The notes under the pieces are model-generated. The model was not told where the DNA came from. It was given only the letters and a program-made list of their open reading frames with translations, and did not search any database. The translations under genes were made by a program, and so were the position numbers. Shown here piece by piece: positions 32,428 to 46,400 of a DNA stretch of 64,000 nucleotides; position 1 is the stretch's first letter; the number at the start of each line of letters is the position of its first letter. Source of the DNA: Aurifilum marmelostoma (taxonomy: Eukaryota; Ascomycota; Sordariomycetes; Diaporthales; Cryphonectriaceae); assembly GCA_027559495.1 (NCBI GenBank), contig JAMXSV010000006.1, forward strand, positions 1,736,001-1,800,000, given 5' to 3'.

Positions 32428-35400
32428 GAGAGACGCCTTGGAAGACGGAGTCTGGTTTGATGATCGGGTGGGCTTGCATGCGACGAGAGCGCAATTGATG
32501 ATTTTCTATTCCAAGGATACCACTTCATAGATTGGACTAGATGGCAACTGAACGACTTGATACGTCTGGAGGCGCATCGGATGGGATGAAGAACAGAACC
32601 ACCACCACCACCACACACACAACCTCCCAGCCGATCAAAGCCTTGGACGTGTATGTCATGTCTTGCGAGTATCACGTGCGTTTCTCGGATTCTGCCATTG
32701 CATGGTATCTCCCGTTCGACACGAAATGATACAAACATTCCGGTGCTCACAAGTACTTTACAAATGATGGACTTCTTGACCTCCATGATGCCAGCGATCC
32801 AGGTGACCTCACCCGCTACCCTTGAGTGGGCACGGCCACTCACACAATGATACATCCTCTCGCAACCGGGCACAAAGGCATCCCAACCGCCCGCCCGGGT
32901 CCCATCCACCAGCGTAGTCGAGCTGGCCAAAGGTCCCAGCAGAGTAGTTTCGGAGACGGACGTCTTCAACAAAGACTCAATAACGATTTCCCTGTTTCCG
33001 GCGCTGCTGATGCGGATCCTTCTCGTTGGCTTGGTAGATCAACATGTCCCCTAGTCACAAGAAGACGAGGTCTAGGATCCGGGCTACGGGTTCAGTTTGA
33101 GAGGCCGGTGCTATGCACGTACATGTTTCCCCTCGCCAGGGCCTAGCATCCTGAAACAAAGACAGGTGAGGGGGGGATTCGGGCACTGTACTGATTTAGC
33201 TGTGTACGAACGGGGAGAGGCCATTGCCATTAGCCTCTGGCAGCACACACACGCGCGCACGCGACATCGAGGCCGGTGGAAAACGCGTAAAGAGGAGTTC
33301 TAAGTGGTGTGTGTGGAGGAGCATCTCCTGGTTGCGCAAAGGGCTTGTGCGTCTCCTTACCTTGGGCGGCCAAGATCAGCGAAAAAAGAAGGGCCGACGC
33401 ACCCGGCTGGTGTATGGTGAGAAAGATCTACTTTATCTGTGGCTGCCGGGTTCCGGGTGGTCGGGTTGTCCCCTGCATCATAGTTTTGGGCTGGGCGGCC
33501 ACCTGTCGAGAACCTGGAGGAGCTTCTCCAAGGGCCCGAGGGGAAGATTCTCTGGTGGAGTATCAGAGTATAGCGTCCGTAGGTTGGCTTGGTGATAGCC
33601 TGGCTGCCCCAATCTGCAAGGTACGTACGTACGGTCCTTCACCCAGCCCAAGAAAACCTTGAGGAATAGAAATCGGACCGGGAAGAGATAGGCTAGACTA
33701 AGTTGCGCCCGGTTTCATGGCGTGTCGAGGTCCAAAGAAAGGTCGAAGCCAAGGGAGGACGGGGAGGAGACTAATGAATCTTCGTCTCGTGCAGAGCTGA
33801 AAGGGGTGGGTGTTGTTGGTTGTAAGCCCGGGCGTTAAAATGGCATCGCTCATCCAATCAGCCTGGTTTATTAGATGAATGATTCCTCTTGAGAGATGGA
33901 ACAGGACAAGGTAGACCCCCTTTCCCTTGCTTGACTTCCTCCGGTGGCTGCGTTGCCGCCTTCTAATATTGCAACGCCGACCTGGACGGCCGAGGAGATG
34001 CGTCTGGCGGGCGTTCAAGCAAGGACGCAGACCGGTGTTGGGTGCTGATCATCCTTGTGAGACCAAAAGGCGCAGGCAAGAAGGCGTAGATGTGGTGGTG
34101 GTGGTGGCGGCGGCGGCGGCATCAAAAGGACCAGCAGCAAGACACTGACTGGTCAGTGTGTTCGCTCTACCTCTCCGTCTCTTCTAATACACGCGCTTTC
34201 TTTCCGGCCAGCCTTGCTGCGTCATCTACAACAGTCCCCTGCCGAGGCTGCAGCTTGTATGCAAGCTCGCATTTACTTATATTTCCTGTGCAGATCACAT
34301 GCACCTGGTCGGATGTGTGGTTGTGCATGTATGCAGGTTCCTTCCTTTTTGCCCTTATAAGCTCCCTATGCCCCGAGAGACTGGATCGCGGACCTCGCGT
34401 TTTCCATAACCACCATCCTCCTGGAGAGAACTTTGGGCAAAACTCTCACTCCCCAGACTTTTTTGTTGGGTGGCCGAGGCGGTCGCCACATCCCAAGGGC
34501 CCAGGTAGGGTTGCATTGGACAGGGGGAGGAGGTTGGTTTCACAGGGCTGCGTCCTGCTCTGAACTTGGGCTTGGAAGGGGAGGGTACAAACCTCATCAC
34601 GCGAGAGCCAGACTGTGTAGAGAAAATATCGTCGAGCCGTGTCGTCGTCGCCCCCAAAAGTCCTTCTTCCGCCGCCCCGAGCAGGAAGATGACGTTTGGA
34701 GAGCTTGACGGTCCTCACTGGAGGGATTCGAGCACATGGACCGTGTGTGGGCGGCGGTAAGGTCATCCAATGGTGACTCCGGATTGCACCTCTCGACTCA
34801 TGCAGAAGGATCAGACCGCAAGGCTGTGCCCCCAAGGTGACGAGTGTGACTGGGCCAGCTTTGGAGTTGAGAGCACCACTAAACCTTGAATGTTCCCTTT
34901 TGTTGTCTTCACTCGAAGAAGTTGATGAAACAGACATGTCCGAATGACATTCAAGAATGAACAAAATATGACTGTAGTCCTCGAAATGCAGAGTATCACA
35001 GCCAGGCAGAGCCTGTCTTCATCCTCAATGTGGCAACCGAACAGCAGTCACAATGGTCCCAATCCTCCAACTCCTCCTTCGCGCGGTCACATGTCAAGCC
35101 GGCATCGAACCATCCACTCAAGGCTGAGTTGGACCCAACCCGAAAACGGCCTTCCGAAACCACACCGCGGAGCAAGCAGAAGAAAAAAAAAAAGAAGGCG
35201 CGGGCCCTCGAAAGGACGACGAACAAGGGATGACTGGGGCAAGAAAAACCTGTTACTTCAGTGGTGCGGTTCAGCTGAAGGACAGTCACAGGACAAGGGG
35301 GTGGTTGCTTCCCAACATTGGACGAGTTTGCAAGAGAAAGGGAAAAAAAAAAAAAATCCGGCGAGAGGGTGAGACTGCGAAACCATAATGAGCCAAGGGG

Positions 35401-36114
35401 GCCCGGCGGGCGGAGTGGCGTGAAGTTCGCGCCTCGTTCGTGATATTGTCGCGTGCAGGAGGCCAAAGTCGGGGGGGGCACGTCAGCCCCGGGGCAAAGA
35501 CTCCTTCCCCCCCCTTTTTTTTCTCGCTCTCCTCCTCTCACATGCGGCAGAGGCTCCTCCGTTGGGGGCTTCTTTTGTTCCTTACACACCATCTCCATCC
35601 GGATCCGCATTCCAAAGGCCGAGAGATGGGGGCGAACCCAGATCCGGGCAGGAATCTTCTTTTTTTTTCCTCTCTTTCTTTTTCTTTGGAGAAAGATTGG
35701 TGTGTTTGCTGCTGCAGGGCTATGGATCGCAAGTCTAGGAATTATCCCTGGGCCTTGCACCAGATCTTGCTGCAGCGCGCTAGAGAACCGTTTTGAGAAC
35801 AGGAACAAGATTGGTGAGAGGCGGGTGTGGGTGGTAGACAGGGCAGGGCAAGGTCGGTACAGTAGGGGGGCTACAACGCGCCAGAGAGACGCGTCTAGTG
35901 CAGAAGAAGAAGGGAAAAGTCCTCCCTTTTTAAACTTCTTACCCATTTAGACGCGCCTCAGCGCGTCATCCCGGAACAAAGAGGGAAGCCAGTTTTATCC
36001 CCCCCAAAAAAGTCCCACCGCACGACTCGCCGACCAGAAAATTGCTAAACTATTCAATGGTCCGGGTTGCGCCAACAGATCTGCGACACCGTTTTCGGTG
36101 TTTCTGAAAGAAGA

Positions 36115-36147
36115 AGAGGAGGAGGAGGAGGAGGAGGAGGAGGAGGG
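36115..36147 (+). repeat. (GAG)n microsatellite
   Basis: About ten GAG/GGA units following an AAG-rich start. A (GAT)7 repeat lies about 145 bp downstream. Confidence 0.85.
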
Positions 36148-36290
36148 GCTCTAGGGGTGCAGCATGGATGCTTTGCCCCCCCGATGCCCGTTGACGTATA
36201 GGTTTGCGTTGGAGGATTGTGGCAAAAGACAGTTAAGGTGCCAGAGCGGAGGTTTGCGTTTGTTCCCCCTATGGATACCATGGATTGGGT

Positions 36291-36312
36291 GATGATGATG
36301 ATGATGATGATG
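36291..36312 (+). repeat. (GAT)7 microsatellite
   Basis: Seven uninterrupted GAT units plus one base in non-coding DNA. Confidence 0.9.
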
Positions 36313-37753
36313 CACTGCACGCAAGGGATTGATGGGTTGATCCAACGTAAGATGATCAACGAGACACCCCGGCAGTGGTGGATGAGATTGCCATAGTAGA
36401 TACATCCTCAAGAGATCACTTCGCTCTTGAGAAAGAAGGCCGAGAGGACAGAGCTTCGTGGCGCCGATGAGCCACGGCATAGCTGGAGCCGGAAACCGCC
36501 TGGCTAGAAGCGCTGATGGGGGCTGGGCATGACACGCCGTTGCGACCGGCCAATTGACCCCAGAAGGGCAGATCATCTTCGACAAAGCAGTCAGTCGAGA
36601 ATGAAAGCACCGGATCAGTGGCGAGAATCCCCTTTCCGGAGAGAGGGCCCCCTTCTCGCCCTGATTGATGATCATCAGCCCAATATTGCCCTCTGGCTAC
36701 AGTACCAACCAAACCCGCATAGGCCCGGAATGACGAAGGAGGTCTCCGTTTTTGCCGGTGGCAGATCTCCTCTTGCATATCGCCGAGCTCGTGACTGTGC
36801 AGTGCATGTACTGTACCAGGGATGATGGGGCGCAACGTAAGGAGGAGACGTGTCGCCCTGGTGCCGCGCCCTGCGTGCGTCTTTCTGCAGTGCAACGCTG
36901 CCCGCACGTCTCGGCACCAGGGGCAAAAGAAAAAAATGAGTTGCTTGCAGCAGTGGGTGGTGATGGTGCCACAATTTGCTCCCCTCTTCCATTTGAGCCC
37001 TTTGTCTCTCTCTCTCTTTCTTTCTTTCTTCTGCCCTTGCTGCAAACACTGTCACATTGCAGACCAAGCGGCATTTCCCAGGAAAGTATGACGATGTGTT
37101 AGTCATATCAGCCATGAAACGGGGACCCTTGGCCCGTAGCGAAGAAGCGCGCCATGCGAGCCCAAGTTGAGCACGCGAAGAGAGAACAAAAAAAAAAGGA
37201 AGCAAAAAAAAAAATAATTCTCGTCTATTCTACCTGCGAGCGGGGTTGCAGCGTAGGAGTCATCATCGACGACGACATACCACGCGGGGTAAGTATGTGT
37301 TGTAAACGGACTGTGCCGACTTGACAGTGCATATTTATCTGCATTGCAGCCAGCGCCTTTGGGTCCCAGATAATTTTACCAGGTGGGGGGAGAGGGTCTT
37401 TTCTTTTCTAGATAAAATGTGCAGTGGGCAAGGCAAGGTAAGGTGAGGTCGATGACGATGACGATGCTTGACAGGAGCTTGGTACAGAACCGGAGAAAAA
37501 ACATAACCAAACAGAAAAAGAAAAAAAAAAAAAAAAACACCATACGGCATAAGTGCCCGACTCGTACTCGTGGGCGGCGGCAGATGTTTCGCATGAGGCA
37601 CAATGCAGCCCAATCATCAGCCTAGAAAATCGGCACTCTATCACTCTCTGTACCTGACCGTGCCGATCGGGTGACGAGAAGATGAAAGAGGCGGTAAGCA
37701 TGCGCATCTACACCGCAAAGAAAAACAGCTGAGGTGTTTCTTTTTTTCTTTTC

Positions 37754-37777
37754 TTTTTTTTTTTTTTTTTTTTTTTT
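37754..37777 (+). repeat. Poly-T run of 24
   Basis: Twenty-four consecutive T bases following a T/C-rich lead-in from 37739; the longest homopolymer I found in the window. Confidence 0.85.
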
Positions 37778-40700
37778 GGCTGTTCTTCTGTTCATCGTCT
37801 TTGCAGCGTTTCTTTAAGCTAGTCAGTACAATCCCAGGACTCACGCCATCACCATGGGTGGATGGGGTGGCCGGATGGGTTGATAAGTTGCCCCCAAAAT
37901 GGTAGTAACGGCGGATATGCGGGCAGCCAAAACTCCAAAACTGGCCCAGTGGTTCGATTCGCTCGCTGATTGTTTCGAGAAATCTTCAAAGAAAAGAGAG
38001 GAAAAAGAAAAAAGGGACCCACCGTCTGCATCTAGTACTGTGTTCGACCAAAAAGCCTTCACAGTGTGCCCCAGAACACGTTGAGAAAATGCAGCAGAGA
38101 GGGGCTCTTCAGGGATTACACGATCTGATGGGATGAATTTGGATAGTATCTTTCAACAAGCACTGTACGCGTATGGGGGGGGAAGGGGGATCCACACAGC
38201 GCCTTTGGTCAGGCTGTCGACTCCAGGACAAGAGCCGAGGGGTCGGTTGGGATCTCGCAGAGGACAAGGGTTTTATTTTCCCTGGACTGTACTTGAGGAG
38301 AGGGGGGGGGGGGCGGTGTGAACTGTGATGACCATCGAGCATGTACTTACTTGGAGCATCTGACGAGGCTCCACTCGTTGACGACCTTTTGGGGTCGTGG
38401 GAAGATACTTGGTATGCCGGTCGAGGGGTCCAAGAGAGGAGTTGCTTACTTACTGTCCGCCTCACGCCCCGGGTTGGAACAGCTCTCCTTCTCCCCCCCT
38501 TCCTGGAAAGCTCAATTGGGCAATCAGCGCGCGGGGCGACATGTTCAGCCCGAGAGCCACCACCACACCGCACACCAAAAGCCTGCCCGGTCTCAGCGAG
38601 CGTTCTGCAGCTGGACACACTTTCTCTAGCTGGTCGCGGCGTTCGCTGGAGCACCCACGCAAGGGCCCGTTCATAGTCTTGCAGGGCAATGCCGGCGTGC
38701 GTGCAGCAGCATCCCGCGGTTCGTGAAGGAAAGGGCCCCATGCAGCAAGCAGGCTTTCGGCTAGTGAGCTTGGAGTCTGTCCAGGTGTCCCACCGTCCGT
38801 GTGGATGAGATCGACAGGAACTGTTCGCTTTGTCTTGCAAGACTGGCGTCGACCATGGCCTGCCCGAAAAGAACAGATTCCGAAATAATAATAATAATAT
38901 TAAAAATAAAGAAAAAAGAGGAAGCAAAAGCCACAGCCACGTCTGCGAATATGGGGCCCCAAGACGCAGAAACGCACGGCAATGCCTTGCAGGAACAGAC
39001 GGGGCCACATTCTCCATCGTGAGCTGTCGTCTACTATGTAGGTGAGGTGTCCCAAGCGAGGTGTCCCCACGAACACGTCGGACAAAAGTGAGACACGTCG
39101 GTGCTTCTTCCTCCCCTCTGACGTCGACGAGCATGAAGTGGAAAGGTGTCAAATCGTCATCGTGATTCTTTTACCTTCTCTTTGTGTGTGCGCTGTACGA
39201 TGATGGCCTGTGCGTGACAGGAGACCCTTAGGTACATATCGGACGGGTTGAGTGCTTTGTCATCTCAGATTGAGGCTTGACCGAGGGAAGGCGCCACAGT
39301 GAGGCTGAAGGAAAATCGAAACAAAACAGGTAGGTCCCCATGTACCAAGGTCACTTTCCCATGTCCGAGTCATATGGGTAAATTTTAAGCTATTGATCGT
39401 CAGCCTCAGGTATTGATGTGGTTGTGGCCCGATCGAATGAGTAAAAATGTGCCGACTGGTCCTGTCTGATCTGCTGATCTTGATCTTGATCGTGTTGCAG
39501 AGTGGATGGGCACTGGCGATGAGAGGATAGAAAAATTCCCGTCGGCTTCCTGGTCTGACCCACGGTTGAGGTGGCTGACCAGGAAGGAAGCCTTGGAACG
39601 AAGAGAAGAAAACAGGATGTGAGGATCTAAGTTGTCTCTCGTGGAGCCTAGGTTGACCACATGAAACAGAGAGAGATAGAGCCAAGGCCCAATGACAAGA
39701 TTATTTACTGTATTTAGCACGATATCCAAAAGTAAAATACTTACTGTGCTATCGTATCTCAGGATTGTGCTGTCGTACAAAGGAACAGGCTGAGCACAAA
39801 GAAGATCCATCTCGCGAGGCTGCAGGACAGAGTTTCGTGGCTAGGACCACTTCCACAACGAGTTCATAGACAGGCTGACAGCGCATTGCTCGTGATCCCA
39901 GGGTTGATGCACCTTCGGGGTTGCCCATGATAGCCATGACGATAGATAACAACAAAATCTTGGTACCTGAATGACTGGCTGGCTGACCCTGGTCCCCCTC
40001 ACCGCCGGCAACCGCGCCAGTTCAGCACTACATACCGCGGTTATCGTGGAATCACATTCACATCCATTTTTTTTTTATTTTTTACTTTTCCCCTTCCGCC
40101 TCTCTCCTTCTTCCTTCTCATCCAACCAACCAGCCCCAACAACAATTGCCATGCACCGCGCCAGAACGGAACCCACACGCGGCTAGCTGATGACAAGGAC
40201 GCTTGTCGGTCGTTTGTCGTCGTTTCCCCAGCCTCCCGGATTTCCACCTTGCATGAACCACACCAGTAAACAAATTTCCCAAAAGGGGGACCCACTAGCC
40301 TTTTTCTCTTCCCTTTCTTTTCTTTGTTCCCTGCAAGGTTGGAGCAAGGAGAAAGAAAAGGGAAGGGGGGGGGGAAAAAAAAAAACGGTTCGTGCTTCCC
40401 GAGGCACCGGGACAGGCGCCCCCCGCCACGCATGGTCGTCGAAGGGGAGTGGACTAGCGTAAACCCACCCCACACAGGCTTTCGGCTGGTTCGTAGCATT
40501 GTAGTGCACTGTATGTGCATACAAGGCAGCCAACCGCTGCAGGAGAGGGATTAAAAGAAGGATGCGCTGGCAGAGGGCCTTTCCAAGGACCTGGTTCTTG
40601 TTAATGGTGGGCGTTCACAACAGACCAATGGTAGCCAGTGGATTTTCTACAGCCACGCACCTCCGTGACAAGGCGTCTTTGAGGTCTCTTTTCCCCCCCT

Positions 40701-40841
40701 TGCGTTTTCTTTTTTTTCTCTGCCCGATCATCGGTCTGTATATCGTCGATTTCGCATTCTGATCAGGACAAGTTCGTGACCAGGCAGGCTAGAGACGCTG
40801 CTTCTCCTCTCGGACGCATGGGCAGGGCAGGGCAGAGAATT

Positions 40842-40857
40842 GGGGGGGGGGGGGGGG
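40842..40857 (+). repeat. Poly-G run of 16
   Basis: Sixteen consecutive G bases about 65 bp upstream of a CTG repeat, in non-coding DNA. Confidence 0.85.
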
Positions 40858-40922
40858 AGGGGCATGGATCGCGATGGGGTTTTCTCGTTTTCCAAGAATA
40901 GAGTCTTTTTTTCCCAGGGCCA

Positions 40923-40946
40923 CTGCTGCTGCTGCTGCTGCTGCTG
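40923..40946 (+). repeat. (CTG)8 trinucleotide repeat
   Basis: Eight perfect CTG units (CAG on the minus strand). No surrounding reading frame looks like a gene, so a polyglutamine product is unlikely. Confidence 0.9.
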
Positions 40947-43442
40947 CACGAGACTACGATCTCTGGTACGAAGCAGTCCGTGCTGGCGGTAGTGTCCCGG
41001 TATCCAGCCGTGCACCGCCCGCCAACCGATCGTCACCGCTTCTTGCTGAATGGGGGAGAAAACTTGGACGAACAACACGGACGAGGCGGGATGGGGTTGT
41101 GGTTCCGCACTTCCTTCTGACAGGAGGGGAAGTGGCTTGCCTCTCTGGTGGGTTTGTGTTGATAGGCTCGCTCGAGCCAACCTGAGAATCCTCAAACCTG
41201 GCTGGGCTGGGAAAAAAAAGGGGGGGGGGGCAAAGAAAAGGGACTGGGGTCAGAGGGGGGAGCGACTGTGACAGCAGCATGGTGTCCACCAGCCATCGAT
41301 TCCCGCCACATGGTCGGATGGGATGGCACATGGCGCTATCATCGTCGTTCGATACAAAGAACGACAAAAAAAAAACCAAAAAAAAACCAATTGCACTGTG
41401 AGGTACTTTGCTTGTCGCCCCTCGACACTGTGTCGCTTTCTAGGGGGCCACCCACGCATCATGATACATACTGTACCTAAGTACTTACCTTTGATGATGG
41501 CCTTTCTGGATCGACATCAGGATCTCACTGCCCGCCCGTGCCCCTTCCTTCTCCATCTCGCGGCCCAGCAGGTTGTGGAAAGGTGGCTGTCGTGTACGAG
41601 TATAGGTAGGTAGGGCAACCGGGGAGAGGTTTCAGCAGGGTCGTCGGCTTTTCTTGCGCCGTCTCAGTGGCCTCGGCGACCCGGGCGGGTTACCGCCGAA
41701 TGATCGGCTTGTTTTGCTGGTGTGACGAAAGCCTTGGGCTGTTATCTCAGCTTGTCGGGTGGCCATGAACATCAGGTACGTGTTTCGAGAGTGACGATAG
41801 GCCGGATAGGAAGGGAAAGGGAAGAAGAAGAAAAAAAAAGGTGGTGGTCCGGACGCAAGGGCAGGAATGGTTTCCAAATAATAAAAAGGTTGATACTGAG
41901 CCACTGCATACTACGTATAGGTGGTTAGTGTCACCTCTAGGATAGTATGCAGTAGTCGTTAGGGCTAGGCGAAGGAGACGCTGTAGTAGTAGCAAGATAG
42001 TTTGGTAGTATGTATGTAGTTTGTAGATCATCGAGCCGCGCGACAAGGCCTGAGAAAAGTCGACCCGCGTTGCCGGTCGCCAAACTTTGATGTGCGACAT
42101 CTGGTGACTGCAAGGTTTCCTGTCATGTTAGCCTAAACCGATTTGCATGTGCGCGTGTTTGTGTGATGCAAAGCCAATGCATCATGCAATATTGAAATCA
42201 ATCGTGTCCTCCCTGTTCGTCTTTTGGAGCACACAAAGTTATTATCAGATCTCCATATGTGACTGTCATTCGCTTCTAGGATGAAACGTGTTCCAGAGCA
42301 TATCATGTATCCCTAATAACAATTGTGATATCATGTTACTGCACTCTATCAGAGACATCAAGATTTACAAGATACAATATATCAAGTAGTAAGGCTGAAG
42401 ACGCCGTCTACTGACTTGCCACCTGCAGTGGCTCAACCCCCTGTTCCTGTGCGGCAGCCACTGCAACCCCAGGGGCCATGCGACACACACCTCGCTTGTG
42501 CGGGCACTGGTGTCACACCGCACAATCTATTGTGCATACAGTAGTCGCAGCAGTAAGATCCGATCATCTGCAGAATGCGGTATTGCTTATTTTACTTTTT
42601 TTGTGTTTTGCCTCCTCCTGTCAATCGTTTCCCATCAAGAGATTGGACGCCGAGTCCCCCACCTTTTTTTTTTCCTTTTCTTCCTTCTTTTTGGTGAGAC
42701 CTGCATTCTAGACATACAGACAAAACAAAACCCGCCCTTCCGGAGAACAGCTACCAAATTGGCAAAGGAAAGGGGAAATGGGGAAAAGAAACAAAGAGAG
42801 GAGTAGCAAGGGGATGAGACAATCATGATGTTATTTCGGGCATTTTGCCACCTGCAGTCAACCCATACATGTTGTTGGTTTCTTTGTCCCGTCTGTAAGA
42901 TGTCGTCTCACAAGAATTTGACGGGCACAAATCAACAACACATCCCGAGGTCATCTGGAGAAATAACCACTAGGAGCCAACAGAATCAACCCACCATGTG
43001 TCCAACAGCAGGATCGAAGCAGTGGCACAACGCATGAAATTCGCGTTGTTCAGAACAAACGGGGAGGGAAAAAAATAAATTTGTTCTGCCAATATATCCC
43101 TAAACGGTTAAACTTGGTGCTTACCCGTCCAGCCGTCCTCGCATAAGGAGATGAGCCTAGAGAGACAGGAATTCCGTCCCGCGCCCGCGCAGGAAAAACC
43201 AGTTACAGCACGCGCAAGGACCCTTGTTGGCGCTGGCCCGGCGCGCGTGGTTGTGGCTTGATGATGCAGCGCGCGGGATGCAAAAGGGTCGTATTCATGT
43301 ATGCACAATGGTATCATCGCCTTGGCCATGGGTGAAAGAAGAGAGGGTTTCATTGATCTCCGAACAGGAAGATCGAATGGTCGTGCAGCGCGGCCCCCCA
43401 TGAACGGGCCATCTTCGAGCCCTTACATGCAACCACTTTGGC

Positions 43443-43464
43443 TTTTTTTTTTTTTTTTTTTTTT
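43443..43464 (+). repeat. Poly-T run of 22
   Basis: Twenty-two consecutive T bases in non-coding DNA. Confidence 0.85.
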
Positions 43465-46400
43465 GTTGTGTGAGAGTTATGTACGTAGAACCGTACATAG
43501 CACACAGGGTGACACAAAGTGTTTTTTTCGGGGACCAAAATGTCTCGCGAGGACACGAATTGAGCCACAAGGAAGGGGGTGGAAAATAAAATGCGGCCGC
43601 TGCAATTTTAGGTCTCCCCGCGCAATAGTGTCTTTTGCATGTGTCGAATTCACTAGGTGTTAGAAACGCTGGTGGTTCGCCTCCCTCTTTTCTCTCAAAC
43701 ATGGACTTCCTAGACCTGGAGAAGGACACGCATCAGATTCAAGGGTTGGTGGGTGGTAGAAGAGACCTGAACCCGCGCAGTCTCGCGTCTCGAGGCGCTG
43801 ATTGGGCTTGCCGCGTGCAGCGTCATCCCGACTTGTGTGTGTGTGGGTTGGCTCTGTACTGCAAAAGGCTCTTTCTTTCTCTGTGTGAGTGTGTGTGTGT
43901 TCCTTGCCATGGGGCTGCATCCTACGGCAAGGTGTTGTCTATCTGTCTAAGCCTTTTCGACTTGCCCATTTACCTGCAAGTAGTTACTCACTTCCCAGCG
44001 AGCTGAGGCAGGCTGCAGGCTACCCAGGGCGGACTTGGAGGGGGCCCCACTGTTGGAAATGTCTTGGGTATAGGGGAGAGGCACAACTTCGAGACCAAGC
44101 TTGGCCTAGTCAGGTCGCGGTCTGGAGTCAATCGGGAGAAACCTTGGAAGCTCAGAACGCCACTTTACGCGTGGCGGCGCGGGTTCCAAGGAAGAGTGCG
44201 TGTGGGCTCCGGCCTTGGTAATGCTATTTCTGCTGTAATTACAACAGTAATAGTGCTTGGGCTGAAGGGGCACAGCAACGAAAACAGCAGCATCAATAAT
44301 AACGATTACTTATATTACCTTGGAAATTCTCACGGATCTGGAAATAGCTCCTGGCTAGATGCAACCTCTTCTTGCACTTCGTCCCGTGCATGGTGCTGTG
44401 CTGAGATTTCTCATCTCACCTCGTCTTCGTGGTTTTGCTTGGGTATACGAGGAGGAGTCGCTGATAGGCGTGGTGAGGCGCGCATTAGCGGTGGAGCAGC
44501 CCCTCGGGCAAAGCACAGGTCGATATTTGGGGCGAAGGTTGAGCTCGGGCACCAATAACCAATTTTTCGGGGCCATGGGAAAGCACAATGTCCATCTCGT
44601 TTTCCATATGCCGACAGTTTACGTGAACGGTACCGCAGAATACGAACAAATGGGCCCTCTCACTCTCAGCCATTACTCAGCCTACTATAAGAGGAGGAGG
44701 AGTCGGAGGAGGAGGAGTCGGCCCATCACCGACCGGGCTGTCCTGACTTGACAAGCCCATTGTCCAATTTCCTCGAGATTGATGCAACACCCCAGCGCTG
44801 TAAGCTGGGAATATGCCTGACCCGGCACGCCGACTTTCAACGGAGAAGGAGCTTCACAGGATGGGGCCCGTCTGTCCGACGAACACTGAAATCTCGAAAT
44901 CAATTTCCATGAGTGAAGACCGGTGGGAATTTCTGCCATCATTTCGTTTACAGCTCTCACGCCGGCAAGGCTGGGATGTGTGACCTTGCTTCGTATGCAT
45001 GCAGTAACCATCACGAAAATATTTGATTAGCTGAGCGCCGGGCTTCTGATTAGGGCATGTGCGTGCGTGTGTCCCAGCGCTCTGTCTTAGCAGCTCATCA
45101 CTACTGCAGGCGGCCCTTACACTGTCCACCTCCAACCGGGGCTTTTGCCCTCAGGAGTCGGTCATCACCGCCCTGCAGTAAGTCAAGTGAGCCTGATCCA
45201 CCAACCACGTACTGTCTCGCGTATTGGGCGGGACGACGGCTGCAGCACACTGCCGTGCCTCCGCGCATGACAAATTTGTGCCAATTAGGGGTGCAGCAAC
45301 AGGTCGTACTCAACTCACTCGTGGCTTGACAGGGCTGCAGCATGCCGCAGCAGAGAGAGACACCAATGGATGGAGACGAAAGCTCTGCCAGTGCGATATG
45401 AACGTCCATTTTTAGCTCTCGACAAGCTACAGCTCCAGCAAAAACCGGTTCAACGGCACAGGCCGAGGCTCGAAATCGTATGAGGCGGCAAATAACGGGA
45501 GACAAAATGGACAGGACGTGTTGCCTATCTGAGCACCTATATGTATCATGTTCGAAACCATTAGGCTCGGTGCCAGCCTACCAAGTCCAGGAACAGGCCG
45601 ACAGGTTCATTAGAAGGGGCCAAGGAGATATCATGATTCTCGTTTCTTGTCTAGATTCACCGAAACACCTCCTGGAATAGAAAAAATACGTAACGGCGGA
45701 AATAAGAGGGAACATCAAAAAGCTCCTCTGCTTTCTTTTTTTGCCTGCTCCTCGACTTGCTAAGGGGAGCGAGAGGGGGTAAAGTCTCCACGCAAGGCGT
45801 CAGCCTGTGGCTTGTCACCACTGCCAAACCCGACTTGTGGCAAGGCGAGCGGACCACTGGCCCTGGCACCGTCGCAGTCTGATCCTTTCAGCACAGCTAA
45901 ACGGAATCAGAAATTGTGGGGGGGGGGGGAGAGAGGGGGCGCTCTTTTCTCCCTACTATGATGTCTGTCCTCTCTTTTTTTCCAATTTTTTTTTTTCTCT
46001 TGGGTGCTCCTGAGGCGATCAACGCGACACGAAATGCAAACATTGACTGGCGGTCGGACGCACAACGGCGTTCACCAGCCGTGGGGTTTCGGATGTATCC
46101 TTTCAGCAGGGGAAACTCAGGCAGGGAGGAGGCAGCGTAATGAGAAAGTGAGATGATGAATGTGCCAGCTGTATGGGAAGGTTGGCGCTACCTCGCTCCA
46201 CTGCCCGGAAAAAGTGTAACGCACACTGGCTGGCATGGCTGAACATGTGCTATTGGGCTCTTGATTGCTTCCAAGGTCCAAGCCAGCGTGGTGCTAGGGG
46301 ATGGTTGTCGCTGGCGCCATCACACCTGCAACGAGGGCTGTCCTGGACCAGAACCGGAACAAAGATCCTGGTTTACGTTGTCTCTCGCACCTTCTGCCTC

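Noticed and set aside
34996..35946. 316-codon minus-strand frame
   Set aside because: Dominated by poly-Phe, poly-Lys and Pro/Ser stretches from homopolymers; no motif and no plausible gene structure.
37944..37985. tRNA-like GGTTCGATTC (B-box) sequence
   Set aside because: The flanking bases do not form a T stem or acceptor stem, and no A box was found at the right distance.
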